Numbered from the stretch's first letter, positions 1-8,218 are shown. The stretch is DNA of 35,394 nt from Candidatus Peregrinibacteria bacterium (GCA_018648865.1 JABGQH010000006.1:1-35394), one strand, 5' to 3'. Numbers and translations are program-made. Notes: generated by a model from the letters alone, not told the origin.

Positions 1-47
1 CATTGTTTCTTGTTACGATTTGGTGGTTGAGGTTTAGAGATAGCCAT
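1..47 (-). CDS. Hypothetical protein, N-terminal fragment cut by window edge
   Basis: The reverse strand has an ATG at 47 followed by 15 open codons reading MAISKPQPPNRNKKQ before the window ends. The start lies 95 nt beyond the stop of the large surface-protein gene on the same strand, so it could be the next gene of that transcript or an independent one. The Lys/Asn/Pro-rich N terminus does not identify a family. No Shine-Dalgarno sequence or clear -10 box is seen just upstream. An out-of-frame ATG lies 4 nt upstream on that strand. The call rests on the open frame only. Confidence 0.35.
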   Translation of the reverse strand, partial: MAISKPQPPNRNKKQ

Positions 48-99
48 GCATAAATCATAGATGAAACAAAAGAGAGTTTAAAGCGGAACCAATAGAAAG

Positions 100-123
100 A
101 TTCACTAAAAATATGGAGTGAAT
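100..123 (-). terminator. Possible weak stem-loop downstream of the surface-protein gene
   Basis: Arms ATTCACT (100-106) and AGTGAAT (117-123) are perfectly complementary with a 10-nt loop, 20 nt past the stop codon at 143. On the reverse strand the hairpin is followed only by CTTTC, so the U-tract is poor. It may be a weak terminator or processing site. Confidence 0.3.
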
Positions 124-142
124 TAACTACGAATCACTTTAC

Positions 143-3100
143 CTATTTCCTCTTCTTCCTACGTGCCCATGCGGTACCTGCAGCTGCACCACCAAGCATC
201 ACTACTAATGCTGCTGGACCTGTGTCTCCTGCAGGAGCTTGTCCTTGAGCGTAAGGTTTTAGATAGTCGTAAGGCAAATCATAAGGCAGAGCGTCTGGGC
301 TAGCATAGTTAGGGAAGGGGACCACTTGTCCTGGCAAAGGAGAGAAAGGAATATCTACACCTTCTATCTGTTGACCATCAACTCTAGGTGCTGCGGATCG
401 TTCTACTTTACACAAATTGTCACATCCATCAGATGGTTGTCTGTTTCCATCATCACACTCTTCATTAGAATCTAGAATACTGTCTCCACAGCGAGGCAAA
501 GAACAATCAGCTCTACATGTTGAGCTTGGTGAATTGGAATTATCATGTCCTTCATCACACTGCTCACCAGGGTCTAGAGCACTATCTCCACAATAAGATG
601 AAACGTATCTACAAGAAGCAGAACATTCATAAGGGAGTAGATCACTATGGATAGAAGGTTCACATTGCTCACCTAGTCCTGGTTGAAGTACTCCGTCTCC
701 GCAGTAGCCTCTCTCAATCGTACAGTTAGCACTACATCCGTCACCTGCGATTCTATTTCCATCATCACATTGTTCATCGTCATGGATTATTCCGTCTCCA
801 CACAATCCGTCTGATGCTACAGTTGTAGTTTCCTTCTTACAGTTTTGGTTACATCCATCTCCATTAAGTGTATTTCCATCATCACACTCTTCTTCAACCA
901 AATCATAATTAACACGCGTTCTGCGCCATACAATGTCATTATTAATTATTCCGTCTCCACAAGAAGACCATCTACAACCTTTCCAGTTGATTCCTGCAGT
1001 TGCAGGGACACATGTAGATAGTTTTGGATCACATGCACAGAATCCATTAATAGTTCCAGGGGGAACATTGTTAGACCCAATATCGCACTCTTCTGCTCCT
1101 TCTACAAAACCATCTCCACAAACTATTGGATCATCTATTCCTCTAGAGCGACTGGAATAGGAATAACTTCTATTAGAATAGGAACGTCTTGAACTAGAGT
1201 AAGAAGAGGAAGATTCAGATGAATAAGAATAATCAGAGGAAGAAGATTCACAGAAATTATCATATTCACATTGCCCTGCTATACAAGCATAGTAAATACA
1301 ATCTAGTTCTGGCTTACAGTCTTCGTCATCAGTACATCCAATATATATAGATGAGTAACTCTCAGATATTTCACTAGAACCATATGATTCAGACGAGCCT
1401 TCTGAAGAGCCATCAGAATCAGAAGAGTCCTCTGAACCTTCTGAACTACCAAAGGATAATGAATATGAAGTAGAAGAGTCCTCTGAACCTTCTGAACTAC
1501 CAAAGGATAATGAATACGAAGTAGAGGAGTCCTCTGAACCATCTGAACTACCAAAGGATAATGAATACGAAGTAGAAGAGTCCTCTGAACCCTCAGAAGA
1601 GCCAAAGGATAATGAATATGAAGTAGAAGAGTCCTCTGAACCATCTGAACTACCAAAGGATAATGAATACGAAACAGATGATGCAGCAGAGGAAGAAGAT
1701 GTTGGAGGACACGTTAAATCAAAGTAGATACAAATATTCTCGGATGTACATACATCAGCAGTACAGAATTCTCCATCGTTACATTCAAAGCTATCTTCAC
1801 AATCAACTTGTAAAGAAGATGCGCTAGAAGAGAAAGTGAAGGAATGAGAGGTTTCTGAACTCTCAGATGAGTCCTCTGAACTTTCAGAAGAATCCTCAGA
1901 ACTTTCGGATGAATCCTCAGATGAGTCCTCTGAACTTTCAGATTCCTCAGAAGAACAACCATTTAAATGGTGACAAACTCCTAAAGAGCAATAATCAGTT
2001 GTACATCTATCGCCATCATTACAATCTAATGCATCTTTACATTCAGGTTCGCTTGATTCAGATGATTCAGAACTCTCAGACGATTCAGAAGTACAGATAT
2101 TTGTATGTTGGCAAATATTTTCACGTCCAGTTACTAATAGATTAATGCAAGCGTCAGCTGTACATTCATCTCCATCATCACAATCAGCTGGAGATCCGCA
2201 TGGCCCTGCTGAGCTGCCAAGAGAAGCAATGCTCGAACCTCCAGTAGGTGTACTAGATCCACCAGTAGGAGTAGAAGATCCTCCAGTAGGAGTGGAACTA
2301 CCACCACCAGTAGGAGTGGAACTACCACCACCAGTTGGTGGAATTACAGGTGGAATATAAGATGATGGATTTGATGTAGGTATATATGGGTAGCTACTTC
2401 CTCCACCACCTCCACCAGTTGCACACTGGGTTGCAGCTGGATTCTCATTACAGCAAAAAGTCGATGTATTTGGAGTCCATCCAGATGCAGAAGATGAACC
2501 ATTACATGCATCAGTACAAATATCAGCATCGTTAGCAGGATCATCAATACATTCATCGTAGCAATCGAACTCGGATGCAGCGGAACTACATGCGTCATGG
2601 CAATCAAAATAAGCATCATTATCTGGAAGTAGATCATCACAGTTAGATTCACATTCACTTTGGTTAAAACCAGAAGAAGCAGAATCACTACAATCGTCAG
2701 GATATTGTTCAGGATAAGTATCACAGCAATACACAATACCAGGAACATCAGGATCAGGATCACCTACACAACTTTCAGGATAAAGAATACAGCAACCAGT
2801 TTCTCCTATGATATTTTCATCTATGCAATCATCATAATCATTTCCTCTAAATTCACATTCATAAGATGGAGGACTGGCACTACTACTTTCCAGCATACAT
2901 AAGCAATAGTCATGATCTGGGGTGCTTGGTGTATGAAGAACATCACATGGGCTAGAAGCAGAAGAAGGGGAAGAAGTAGTAGATGAACATCCAGTTGGAG
3001 CTCCAGAAAAACCACAGCAATCTAAAGTTTGTTCATAACCTAAGTCAATGCAGCATTCATATGATTCACCTGGTGATCCGCAAACTGAAGAAGGGGAAGA

Positions 3101-3589
3101 AGAACATCCATTTTCTTCAGGAAATTCTTTAAGGCAACAAGCATCGAATGCTTCATCGTAGGAATCACCTAGGATGGTTTGTTTCAGCCCCATACAGCAA
3201 TCCCAACTTTCTTCTTCACCTTTGCAAGGAACAGAAGTAGTGGAACTGCCGCTAGAAAAGAATAAATCGCAAGCATCAGCACAGATATTATAATCTTCAT
3301 CATAAGTTATAACGCCATTTCTTCGTACGGAGTCATCATAACAAAGATCCATGCAATCTGAATGAGATGAATAACAGTTTTTATCAATGCATAAATCAAC
3401 ATCATCCTGTGGTGGATAATATAGATCCGTACAAACTTGAATACATTGTTGATCTGGAATAACTTGCCCTAAAAATGCACCTTCTCTAACAGAGTTGATA
3501 CTCGAATAACTTACAAAACCAATAATTGCAGCCAAAAACATGCCAATAAATATTTTGCCGATCGTTCCGAGAGGCTGCATTAAGCGCAT
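143..3589 (-). CDS. Large secreted Cys/Ser-rich repeat surface protein with C-terminal anchor
   Basis: An 1148-aa exported protein. The N terminus has a hydrophobic segment (about residues 10-30) acting as signal peptide or anchor. Residues ~45-400 are Cys-rich with irregular CxxxC pairs. A Gly/Ser/Pro-Thr linker (~395-450) contains repeated PTGGGSST units. Between ~460 and 780 are four CxDGxxCTxDxC-type modules separated by Ser/Glu/Asp-rich stretches, including five exact 17-aa repeats (~639-723). Residues ~824-1062 hold six CGDGxxxxxEECDDGN...C modules, the DUF4215/Myxococcus Cys-rich repeat type. The C terminus reads GDTGPA, then a hydrophobic helix and RRKKRK, a tripartite layout like sortase/exosortase-type CTERM signals; no cognate enzyme is in the window. 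The Ser-rich regions are plausible O-glycosylation targets of the divergent PMT gene (inference). The start at 3589 fits the signal; Met4 is an alternative. Confidence 0.85.
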   Translation of the reverse strand: MRLMQPLGTIGKIFIGMFLAAIIGFVSYSSINSVREGAFLGQVIPDQQCIQVCTDLYYPPQDDVDLCIDKNCYSSHSDCMDLCYDDSVRRNGVITYDEDYNICADACDLFFSSGSSTTSVPCKGEEESWDCCMGLKQTILGDSYDEAFDACCLKEFPEENGCSSSPSSVCGSPGESYECCIDLGYEQTLDCCGFSGAPTGCSSTTSSPSSASSPCDVLHTPSTPDHDYCLCMLESSSASPPSYECEFRGNDYDDCIDENIIGETGCCILYPESCVGDPDPDVPGIVYCCDTYPEQYPDDCSDSASSGFNQSECESNCDDLLPDNDAYFDCHDACSSAASEFDCYDECIDDPANDADICTDACNGSSSASGWTPNTSTFCCNENPAATQCATGGGGGGSSYPYIPTSNPSSYIPPVIPPTGGGSSTPTGGGSSTPTGGSSTPTGGSSTPTGGSSIASLGSSAGPCGSPADCDDGDECTADACINLLVTGRENICQHTNICTSESSESSESSESSEPECKDALDCNDGDRCTTDYCSLGVCHHLNGCSSEESESSEDSSEDSSESSEDSSESSEDSSESSETSHSFTFSSSASSLQVDCEDSFECNDGEFCTADVCTSENICIYFDLTCPPTSSSSAASSVSYSLSFGSSDGSEDSSTSYSLSFGSSEGSEDSSTSYSLSFGSSDGSEDSSTSYSLSFGSSEGSEDSSTSYSLSFGSSEGSEDSSDSDGSSEGSSESYGSSEISESYSSIYIGCTDDEDCKPELDCIYYACIAGQCEYDNFCESSSSDYSYSSESSSSYSSSRRSYSNRSYSYSSRSRGIDDPIVCGDGFVEGAEECDIGSNNVPPGTINGFCACDPKLSTCVPATAGINWKGCRWSSCGDGIINNDIVWRRTRVNYDLVEEECDDGNTLNGDGCNQNCKKETTTVASDGLCGDGIIHDDEQCDDGNRIAGDGCSANCTIERGYCGDGVLQPGLGEQCEPSIHSDLLPYECSASCRYVSSYCGDSALDPGEQCDEGHDNSNSPSSTCRADCSLPRCGDSILDSNEECDDGNRQPSDGCDNLCKVERSAAPRVDGQQIEGVDIPFSPLPGQVVPFPNYASPDALPYDLPYDYLKPYAQGQAPAGDTGPAALVVMLGGAAAGTAWARRKKRK
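1421..1675 (-). repeat. Five tandem 51-bp repeats inside the surface-protein gene
   Basis: The word AAAGGATAATGAATA occurs at 1451, 1502, 1553, 1604 and 1655, exactly 51 bp apart. Each copy encodes a 17-residue SYSLSFGSSxGSEDSST unit, with x alternating between Asp and Glu. Copies are nearly identical at DNA level, so they are recent or are being homogenised, and copy number may vary between strains. Confidence 0.9.
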
Positions 3590-3664
3590 GTTAGCACAAA
3601 TTGATTGCTAGGCTAGGTAATTTCTATATCAGAGGCGAAAAAAGCAACACGAATTAATGAGAGC

Positions 3665-3740
3665 TATAAGCTTTTAGATTTAAGTATGGAAATATGTCGA
3701 AAGTCGAAAGTCTAAAGTCAAAACTCCTTCGACCTTTGAC
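3665..3740. repeat. Heptamer-periodic intergenic repeats in a divergent promoter region
   Basis: The gap between the divergent surface-protein and PMT genes has two heptad runs. The first is AGCTATA-AGCTTTT-AGATTTA near 3665. The second is GTCGAAA-GTCGAAA-GTCTAAA-GTCAAAA at 3696-3723. Inverted versions TTCGACC and TTTGAC follow up to 3740, so 3696-3708 can pair with 3728-3740 at 11 of 13 positions. The AGCT run resembles the repeats at 5321, 8186, 8277, 11658 and 11753. Confidence 0.6.
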
Positions 3741-3772
3741 AATTTTAACTACAGTTAACTTTCTTATTTTTC

Positions 3773-3781
3773 TGCTACACT
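3773..3781 (+). promoter_or_regulatory. Extended -10 promoter of the PMT gene, near-leaderless
   Basis: TGC-TACACT is an extended -10 element. Transcription starting 7 nt past it would begin at 3788, one base before the GTG start at 3789. No Shine-Dalgarno sequence is present. A TTGACA at 3736-3741 is too far upstream (34 nt) to be its -35. Confidence 0.5.
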
Positions 3782-3788
3782 TTCGATC

Positions 3789-5294
3789 GTGCCAGCTAAG
3801 ACACACAAGCGTCGGTTAAAACAGACTTTGTTTTTTGGAGCATTTGTATTAGTGCTTTCTTACCTTACATACGTACAAAACTACGGTAACCCTCCTCACT
3901 TATTTTGGGACGAAAACTATCATGTAGCTAGTGCACAAAAATATATGAGTGGTACGTTCTTTATGGAGCCACACCCACCACTCGGTAAATTACTAATTGC
4001 TGCAGGGGAGGAATTATTACAAAAAAATGAAATAAACGATCAGTTCATTGGTACTAATTATGGACGAAAGCTTCCTGCGGACTTTTCTTTTGAGGGATAT
4101 AGGCTGTTTCCAACATTGCTTGGATGGCTTACGGCACCACTCCTATTTATAGTGTTTCTGTTAATTACAAAGAATCCGCTACTTTCTACACTGCTTACAT
4201 TTCCGTATATATTTGATAATGCACAGATAGTACATAGTCGTGGGGCGATGCTAGATTCTACTATGATATTTTTTGCAGTAGCGCTTATTTTGTTATTCAT
4301 TTTACTGTTGCGATGCAAAGACCGTCCGAAGACGTTCTCTTTATTAGCATTATTATTTGGTGCATTTTTTGGATTGATAATGGCTACCAAGGCTTTGGGT
4401 CTTATTATGATTCTTTTGGTACCTGCTCTCTTTATTAGATTGCTACCAAATTGGAACAAGATTTTTAGATTCTCTTTATATGCGTTCCTTGGATTTATTT
4501 TTTGCTATGTATCTGCATGGCAGATTCATTTTAGTATTGCCACTACATTAGAACCAACATTAGAAAATGATGGATACTTTCAAGCATCAGAAGAATACAA
4601 ATCTATAATAGATGCAGGACAGACCTCTGTACCTGCTGCATTCTTTATACAATGGAGGGATTCAATCAAGTTCCTAAATCATTACAGTAAAGGAGTACCA
4701 GAGCTAAACCTCTGTAAACCTGTAGAGAATGGAAGTGCTTGGTTTATGTGGCCTATTGGTGCCAGAACTATTAGTTACAGGTGGGAAACATCTGATAGTG
4801 AAAAATATCGTTATCTTTATATAGTTCCAAACCCAGCTGGATGGTGGGCGGGAATAGTCGCAGTGATTTTAGCAATTGGGCTGTTGGCTGCTTCTGTATT
4901 TTTGCCCCTTCGCCAAGGATTAAAGAATCCATACTTGTTACTAGTGTTTGTTGGTATGTACTTAAGCTATATGATTGCAATTAGTCGCTTAGATCGTGTG
5001 ATGTATTTGTATCACTATTTCTTGCCACTTATATTCTCTTATATATTGATTGGTTTAGTGTTTGAGGAGATCAAAACAGTTGGTAAGAAAAAAGTTACAA
5101 GATATGGTCAAATTATTGGGTTACTACTATTTTCTGTTTTGATATTTGGTGCTTATGAGTGGTTTAGACCACTTACGTACTATGAACCAATTACAAATGA
5201 GCAGTTTGAGCGTAGGAACTGGGTAAGGCTCTGGGACATGCATTGTGTTGGCTGCGAACGAAACAGTGTTCTCGTAAATACTAAGAAGGACTAG
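3789..5294 (+). CDS. Membrane protein O-mannosyltransferase (PMT/GT39 family)
   Basis: A 501-aa polytopic membrane protein. The first extracytoplasmic loop holds the acidic DENYH motif (residues 41-45) and HPPLGK (62-67), diagnostic of the PMT family, in which the Asp-Glu pair is catalytic. A second signature, FDNAQIVHSRGAMLDS (142-157), matches the PMT FDN...SR..LD block. Known family members transfer mannose from polyprenyl-phosphate-mannose to Ser/Thr of proteins during or after Sec export. The C-terminal half has further helices, a WFMWP segment and a short soluble tail with CVGC. The GTG start is supported by the motif-bearing N terminus and a -10 box immediately upstream. It is divergent from the Ser-rich surface protein, a likely substrate (inference). 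The sugar actually transferred cannot be read from sequence. Confidence 0.85.
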   Translation: MPAKTHKRRLKQTLFFGAFVLVLSYLTYVQNYGNPPHLFWDENYHVASAQKYMSGTFFMEPHPPLGKLLIAAGEELLQKNEINDQFIGTNYGRKLPADFSFEGYRLFPTLLGWLTAPLLFIVFLLITKNPLLSTLLTFPYIFDNAQIVHSRGAMLDSTMIFFAVALILLFILLLRCKDRPKTFSLLALLFGAFFGLIMATKALGLIMILLVPALFIRLLPNWNKIFRFSLYAFLGFIFCYVSAWQIHFSIATTLEPTLENDGYFQASEEYKSIIDAGQTSVPAAFFIQWRDSIKFLNHYSKGVPELNLCKPVENGSAWFMWPIGARTISYRWETSDSEKYRYLYIVPNPAGWWAGIVAVILAIGLLAASVFLPLRQGLKNPYLLLVFVGMYLSYMIAISRLDRVMYLYHYFLPLIFSYILIGLVFEEIKTVGKKKVTRYGQIIGLLLFSVLIFGAYEWFRPLTYYEPITNEQFERRNWVRLWDMHCVGCERNSVLVNTKKD

Positions 5295-5320
5295 GTTGCT
5301 ATTTAATTTTTAGGTTAAAT

Positions 5321-5380
5321 AAATAGCTTTAAGACTTAAACTTCAGAATAGCTTTAAGACTTAAGCTTTAAGCTTTGAGC
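5321..5380 (+). repeat. Downstream heptad repeat (AGCTTTA family), two copies
   Basis: A partial copy at 5321-5345 and a full copy at 5347-5380 read AATAGCTTTAAGACTTAAGC and then continue with heptads AGCTTTA and AGCTTTG. A 33-bp version with one change lies at 8186-8218, and a reverse-strand copy lies at 11753-11785. All three full copies follow the 3' end of a gene in that gene's orientation; here it is the PMT gene ending at 5294. Confidence 0.75.
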
Positions 5381-5474
5381 ATGTTATCCACATACTTTTT
5401 ATGTCGAAATTAACGAATACACAAAAGGTTACTAGTATTATATAGTGTATCTATAGCAGTTTTAAATAAAATTT

Positions 5475-5495
5475 CTCATAGCTCATAGCTCATAG
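5475..5495 (-). repeat. Three tandem CTCATAG heptamers (reverse AGCTATG array)
   Basis: CTCATAG is repeated three times at 5475-5495, immediately past the stop codon of the reverse gene at 5497. On the reverse strand it reads as AGCTATG units, identical to the four units at 11658-11685. The rest of the gap 5295-5496 holds only the AGCTTTA repeats and AT-rich sequence. Confidence 0.7.
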
Positions 5496-5496
5496 C

Positions 5497-5940
5497 TTAT
5501 TTATATCCTGCATTCTTTGCCTCCTGCTCTGTAGCAAAGTAAACACGATTCTTAGGCACAATGTTTTTACCTGCAGCAGATGTAACAGAGTAATATTTCT
5601 TTCCTCTAGATGATGCAACAAAATGCATTCCGTCTGGGACTTGTACAGAGACTATATTTGTAAGGATAGAAGAAGCATCAACAGAAATTGATCCACTGCT
5701 GTTGCTTAGAATAATCTCATCTTTAATAGCTAGTCTGGCACCTCCAAAAGTCTCTGCATTTAGCTTTCCGTTTCGTATACCTGTTATATGAACTGTAGGA
5801 ACAGTAGGGATCTTTTTGTTAGAGACAATTAATGGCGCCTCTTTAATAGAAAGATTAACAGAAACAATTCTGCCTACCGAGTAGCCAAATGTAATTGCCA
5901 GTGTAATGCATCCAATGAACCATAAGTCTGTGCGCTGCAT
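5497..5940 (-). CDS. Membrane-anchored small protein with Ada-zinc-domain-like C terminus
   Basis: A 147-aa protein starting MQRTDLWF, with one N-terminal hydrophobic helix (~7-26) that would place the rest outside the membrane. The C terminus (FVASSRGKKYYSV...NRVYFATEQEAKNAGYK) has the spacing of the small Ada-type metal-binding fold often found on secreted CPR proteins, but the zinc-ligand Cys residues are missing, so metal binding is doubtful. A GTG at 5955 would add five residues, but it lies at the edge of the upstream gene's terminator U-tract, so ATG 5940 is preferred. The family resemblance is from memory of the motif. The function is unknown. Confidence 0.7.
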   Translation of the reverse strand: MQRTDLWFIGCITLAITFGYSVGRIVSVNLSIKEAPLIVSNKKIPTVPTVHITGIRNGKLNAETFGGARLAIKDEIILSNSSGSISVDASSILTNIVSVQVPDGMHFVASSRGKKYYSVTSAAGKNIVPKNRVYFATEQEAKNAGYK

Positions 5941-5955
5941 TTTTGCAGCGTACAC

Positions 5956-5984
5956 AAAAAAACGGGGGCTTTTAAGCCCCCGTT
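5956..5984 (-). terminator. Strong rho-independent terminator
   Basis: Arms AACGGGGGCTT (5961-5971) and AAGCCCCCGTT (5974-5984) form a GC-rich stem. On the reverse strand they are followed by a run of seven T (5962-5956). It ends the transcript of the 6012-6545 gene and separates it from the next reverse gene. Confidence 0.9.
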
Positions 5985-6011
5985 AATAAAAAAGTCATTC
6001 AGAAGGTTACT

Positions 6012-6545
6012 TTATTCAGCTGGCTCTGTCTCTACTGGTTCAGCTGGTTCAGTTTCTACTGGTGCTGGTGGTGGTGGAGGAGTTGCTGCTGGAGGTGTTC
6101 CAGTAACATCACCTTCTAGTCCTCCTTCAGTTGGCTGAATTTGAACTGGTACTACATCTAGAATTATATTCTTTTCAGTACTGAACAAGATTGCTCTTTC
6201 TGGAGTAACAACTAGGTGATCTCCATTTTCTGCACTGTTATAGAAAGGATTCTGTTCTCTTAGTGATTCAACATCAATAATTGTAGCTACTGTTGGGACT
6301 ACATCTTCTGGAATAGAAATTAATTTTCTTACTTGATCTACAACTCTACGTGCTGCTTCTTGGTTTTGCTGAGAGTTGCCTGTTTGTAGCTGTTCTAAAC
6401 GAACTGTTAGGTTCTTTAGTTGCTCTTCTGCTTCTCTGCGTCTTACGTCTATAACAAAAACTAGAGCTAGTAGAGCAATGGCGACAACAACAAAAAGAAG
6501 TTTTCTAGATGAACTTCCTGGCCTTGTATTAGATAGGTATTTCAT
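6012..6545 (-). CDS. Single-pass membrane protein with coiled coil and acidic Pro-rich tail
   Basis: A 177-aa protein with a short basic N terminus, one transmembrane helix (~15-33), a charged heptad-like coiled coil (~35-75) and a compact domain ending near residue 137 (ENGDHLVVTPERAILFS and following). The tail is low complexity: PPPPPAP followed by VETEPAE repeats. I recall similar proteins (short coiled coil plus GDHLVVTPERAIL-like block) in CPR genomes, but no function is known to me. It is transcribed alone and ends at the strong terminator 5956-5984. A TATATT -10 candidate lies about 25 nt upstream of a C-rich leader that has no Shine-Dalgarno sequence. Confidence 0.75.
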   Translation of the reverse strand: MKYLSNTRPGSSSRKLLFVVVAIALLALVFVIDVRRREAEEQLKNLTVRLEQLQTGNSQQNQEAARRVVDQVRKLISIPEDVVPTVATIIDVESLREQNPFYNSAENGDHLVVTPERAILFSTEKNIILDVVPVQIQPTEGGLEGDVTGTPPAATPPPPPAPVETEPAEPVETEPAE

Positions 6546-6717
6546 TGGGGAGGGGGATTAGGAATATAGTGAATATACTTTTACAGAGGAATCCTACGAA
6601 AATATATGATAAGTTGCAAGACCAAGTAGCAAAATTAGCTTTTCTAGCAACCAGAAATTGTTAAAAGCTTGTTACAAATTAATTGTGGTTTTGTTATCTT
6701 TTTTAGAATGAATTTTG

Positions 6718-6726
6718 TGATATGAT
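6718..6726 (+). promoter_or_regulatory. Extended -10 promoter of purC, near-leaderless
   Basis: TGA-TATGAT is an extended -10 box. The predicted start site is 6733, two bases before the ATG at 6735. No ribosome-binding site is present. Confidence 0.6.
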
Positions 6727-6734
6727 CGAATCAT

Positions 6735-7706
6735 ATGATTACTCCAGACCAACTAAGACCATTTTTAGACACTACTTTAACAACTACAGATTTTCCGACT
6801 CTTGGTGAAAAATATGCAGGAAAAGTAAGAGACGTATATGTACAAAAGGAAAAGGGGAATCGCATATTGATTGCTACAGATAGGCAATCTGCATTTGATA
6901 TTAATTGGTGCACCATTCCTTTAAAGGGCCAAGTGCTTACTCAGATAAGTGCATGGTGGTTCGATAGAATCGCAGACATTATGCCAACACAGGTGGTAGA
7001 AATGCCTGATCCAAATGTAATGGTTGCAAAAGACTTAGATATATTAAAGATAGAAATAGTTGTTCGTGCTTACTTAACAGGTTCAAGTAAAACTTCATCT
7101 TGGATGAACTATAACAATGGTGTTAGAGATTATTGTGGAATCACAATGCCAGATGGAATGGTAAAAAACCAAAAATTCGAAGCTCCTATTATTACGCCAA
7201 CTACAAAAACAGATGATGATGAGCTAATTGATCCTGATGGAATAATCTCACAAGGCCTTGCAACAAAAGAGCAATGGGAAGAAATAGAAGACAAGGCAAT
7301 GAAAATCTTCAAAAGAGGACAGGAGCTTGCTGCAGAAAGAGGATTAATATTAGTAGATACAAAATATGAGATGGGTATAGATAAAGAGGGTAATCTTTGT
7401 ATCGCAGATGAGGTTCATACTCCAGATTCATCTAGATATTGGCTAGAAAGCACATATAAAGAAAGGTTCGCTAATGCTGATGAACCAGATAGCTTAGATA
7501 AAGAGTTCTTTAGGTTATGGCTTAGAAGTGAAGGATTTGAATACGGAGGAAAACATCCAGAAATTACTGATGATGTTCGTATAATGCTTGCATCTAAATA
7601 TATTGATTTGTACGAAAAAATAACTGGGGAAGAATTTGTAATCCCAGAAAGCGCAAACGTAGAGGATAGAATATCTAATAATATGCAGAAGTATATGATC
7701 AGCTAA
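6735..7706 (+). CDS. purC: SAICAR synthase (phosphoribosylaminoimidazole-succinocarboxamide synthase)
   Basis: A 323-aa enzyme that joins CAIR and aspartate using ATP to make SAICAR in purine synthesis; cytosolic. Family motifs are intact: GKVRDVY (29-35, phosphate-binding loop), ATDRQSAFD (47-55), VVRAYLTGS, LVDTKYEMG and DEVHTPDSSRYW. The length matches the long ADE1-like form of about 300 residues rather than the 240-aa bacterial form. It is followed 23 nt later by rpiB, so the two are probably co-transcribed; RpiB and Rpe supply ribose 5-phosphate, the PRPP precursor. No other purine gene lies in the window. The start is fixed by an extended -10 box two bases upstream. Confidence 0.95.
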   Translation: MITPDQLRPFLDTTLTTTDFPTLGEKYAGKVRDVYVQKEKGNRILIATDRQSAFDINWCTIPLKGQVLTQISAWWFDRIADIMPTQVVEMPDPNVMVAKDLDILKIEIVVRAYLTGSSKTSSWMNYNNGVRDYCGITMPDGMVKNQKFEAPIITPTTKTDDDELIDPDGIISQGLATKEQWEEIEDKAMKIFKRGQELAAERGLILVDTKYEMGIDKEGNLCIADEVHTPDSSRYWLESTYKERFANADEPDSLDKEFFRLWLRSEGFEYGGKHPEITDDVRIMLASKYIDLYEKITGEEFVIPESANVEDRISNNMQKYMIS

Positions 7707-7729
7707 TAATTTATTTACCGACCCTTTGT

Positions 7730-8170
7730 ATGAGTTATCCAGAAAGAATAGTGCTTGCAACTGATCATGGAGGATATAAGTTAAAAGAGCACCTAAAAAA
7801 ATACCTTATAAGCAAAGGCGTAGACGTTATAGACGTGGGTACGTTTTCTGAAGAATCAATAGATTATCCAGCAATTATTAGAAAAGGATGTTCAGCAGTT
7901 TTAGAACAAGAATGTTTTGGAATAGTGTTAGGTGGTAGCGGAAACGGAGAAGCAATGGCCGCAAACAAGGTAAAGGGAATTAGATGCGCACTTTGTTATT
8001 CAAAGGAAACAGCAGAGCTTGCTCGTTCACACAACAATGCAAATGTAATGAGTTTGGGTGGCAGGCTTACAAAACCAAAGCTAGCAGAAAAACTGATAGA
8101 TATTTTCTTAGAAACAGAATTTGAAGGAGGCAGACATGAGAGGAGGGTGAATGATTTAGAACATAAATAG
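7730..8170 (+). CDS. rpiB: Ribose-5-phosphate isomerase B
   Basis: A 146-aa RpiB/LacAB-family enzyme interconverting ribulose 5-phosphate and ribose 5-phosphate. Visible motifs are TDHGGYKLK (11-19), DYPAI (45-49) and the phosphate loop GGSGNGEAMAANK (68-80). The loop is of the GSGNGE type, as in mycobacterial RpiB, where a Glu (here Glu74) replaces the Cys base of E. coli-type enzymes. The last residues (GGRHERRVNDLE) fit the family C terminus. It sits 23 nt after purC with no Shine-Dalgarno sequence; a weak AT-rich -10 could exist in the gap but is not convincing. A 3' heptad repeat follows 16 nt after the stop. Confidence 0.93.
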   Translation: MSYPERIVLATDHGGYKLKEHLKKYLISKGVDVIDVGTFSEESIDYPAIIRKGCSAVLEQECFGIVLGGSGNGEAMAANKVKGIRCALCYSKETAELARSHNNANVMSLGGRLTKPKLAEKLIDIFLETEFEGGRHERRVNDLEHK

Positions 8171-8185
8171 GTATTAAGTTTAATA

Positions 8186-8218
8186 AATAGCTATAAGACT
8201 TAAGCTTTAAGCTTTGAG
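8186..8218 (+). repeat. Downstream heptad repeat (AGCTTTA family)
   Basis: A copy of the 33-34-bp element at 5347 with one substitution, as heptads AGCTATA-AGACTTA-AGCTTTA-AGCTTTG. It lies 16 nt past the rpiB stop in the same orientation. Confidence 0.75.

Noticed and set aside
1421-1675. Possible CRISPR array
   Set aside because: The 51-bp repeats are contiguous without spacers, are in frame, and encode a 17-residue repeat. The heptamer arrays also lack spacers, and no cas gene is present.
3736-3741. TTGACA as -35 of the PMT gene
   Set aside because: It is 34 nt from the only good -10 (TACACT), too far for a sigma70-type promoter. It belongs to an inverted-repeat heptamer cluster.
5384-5392. 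TTATCCACA, a perfect DnaA box
   Set aside because: It is a single copy with no second box, no dnaA/dnaN nearby and no origin-like layout. One 9-mer match in 35 kb on two strands is not surprising.
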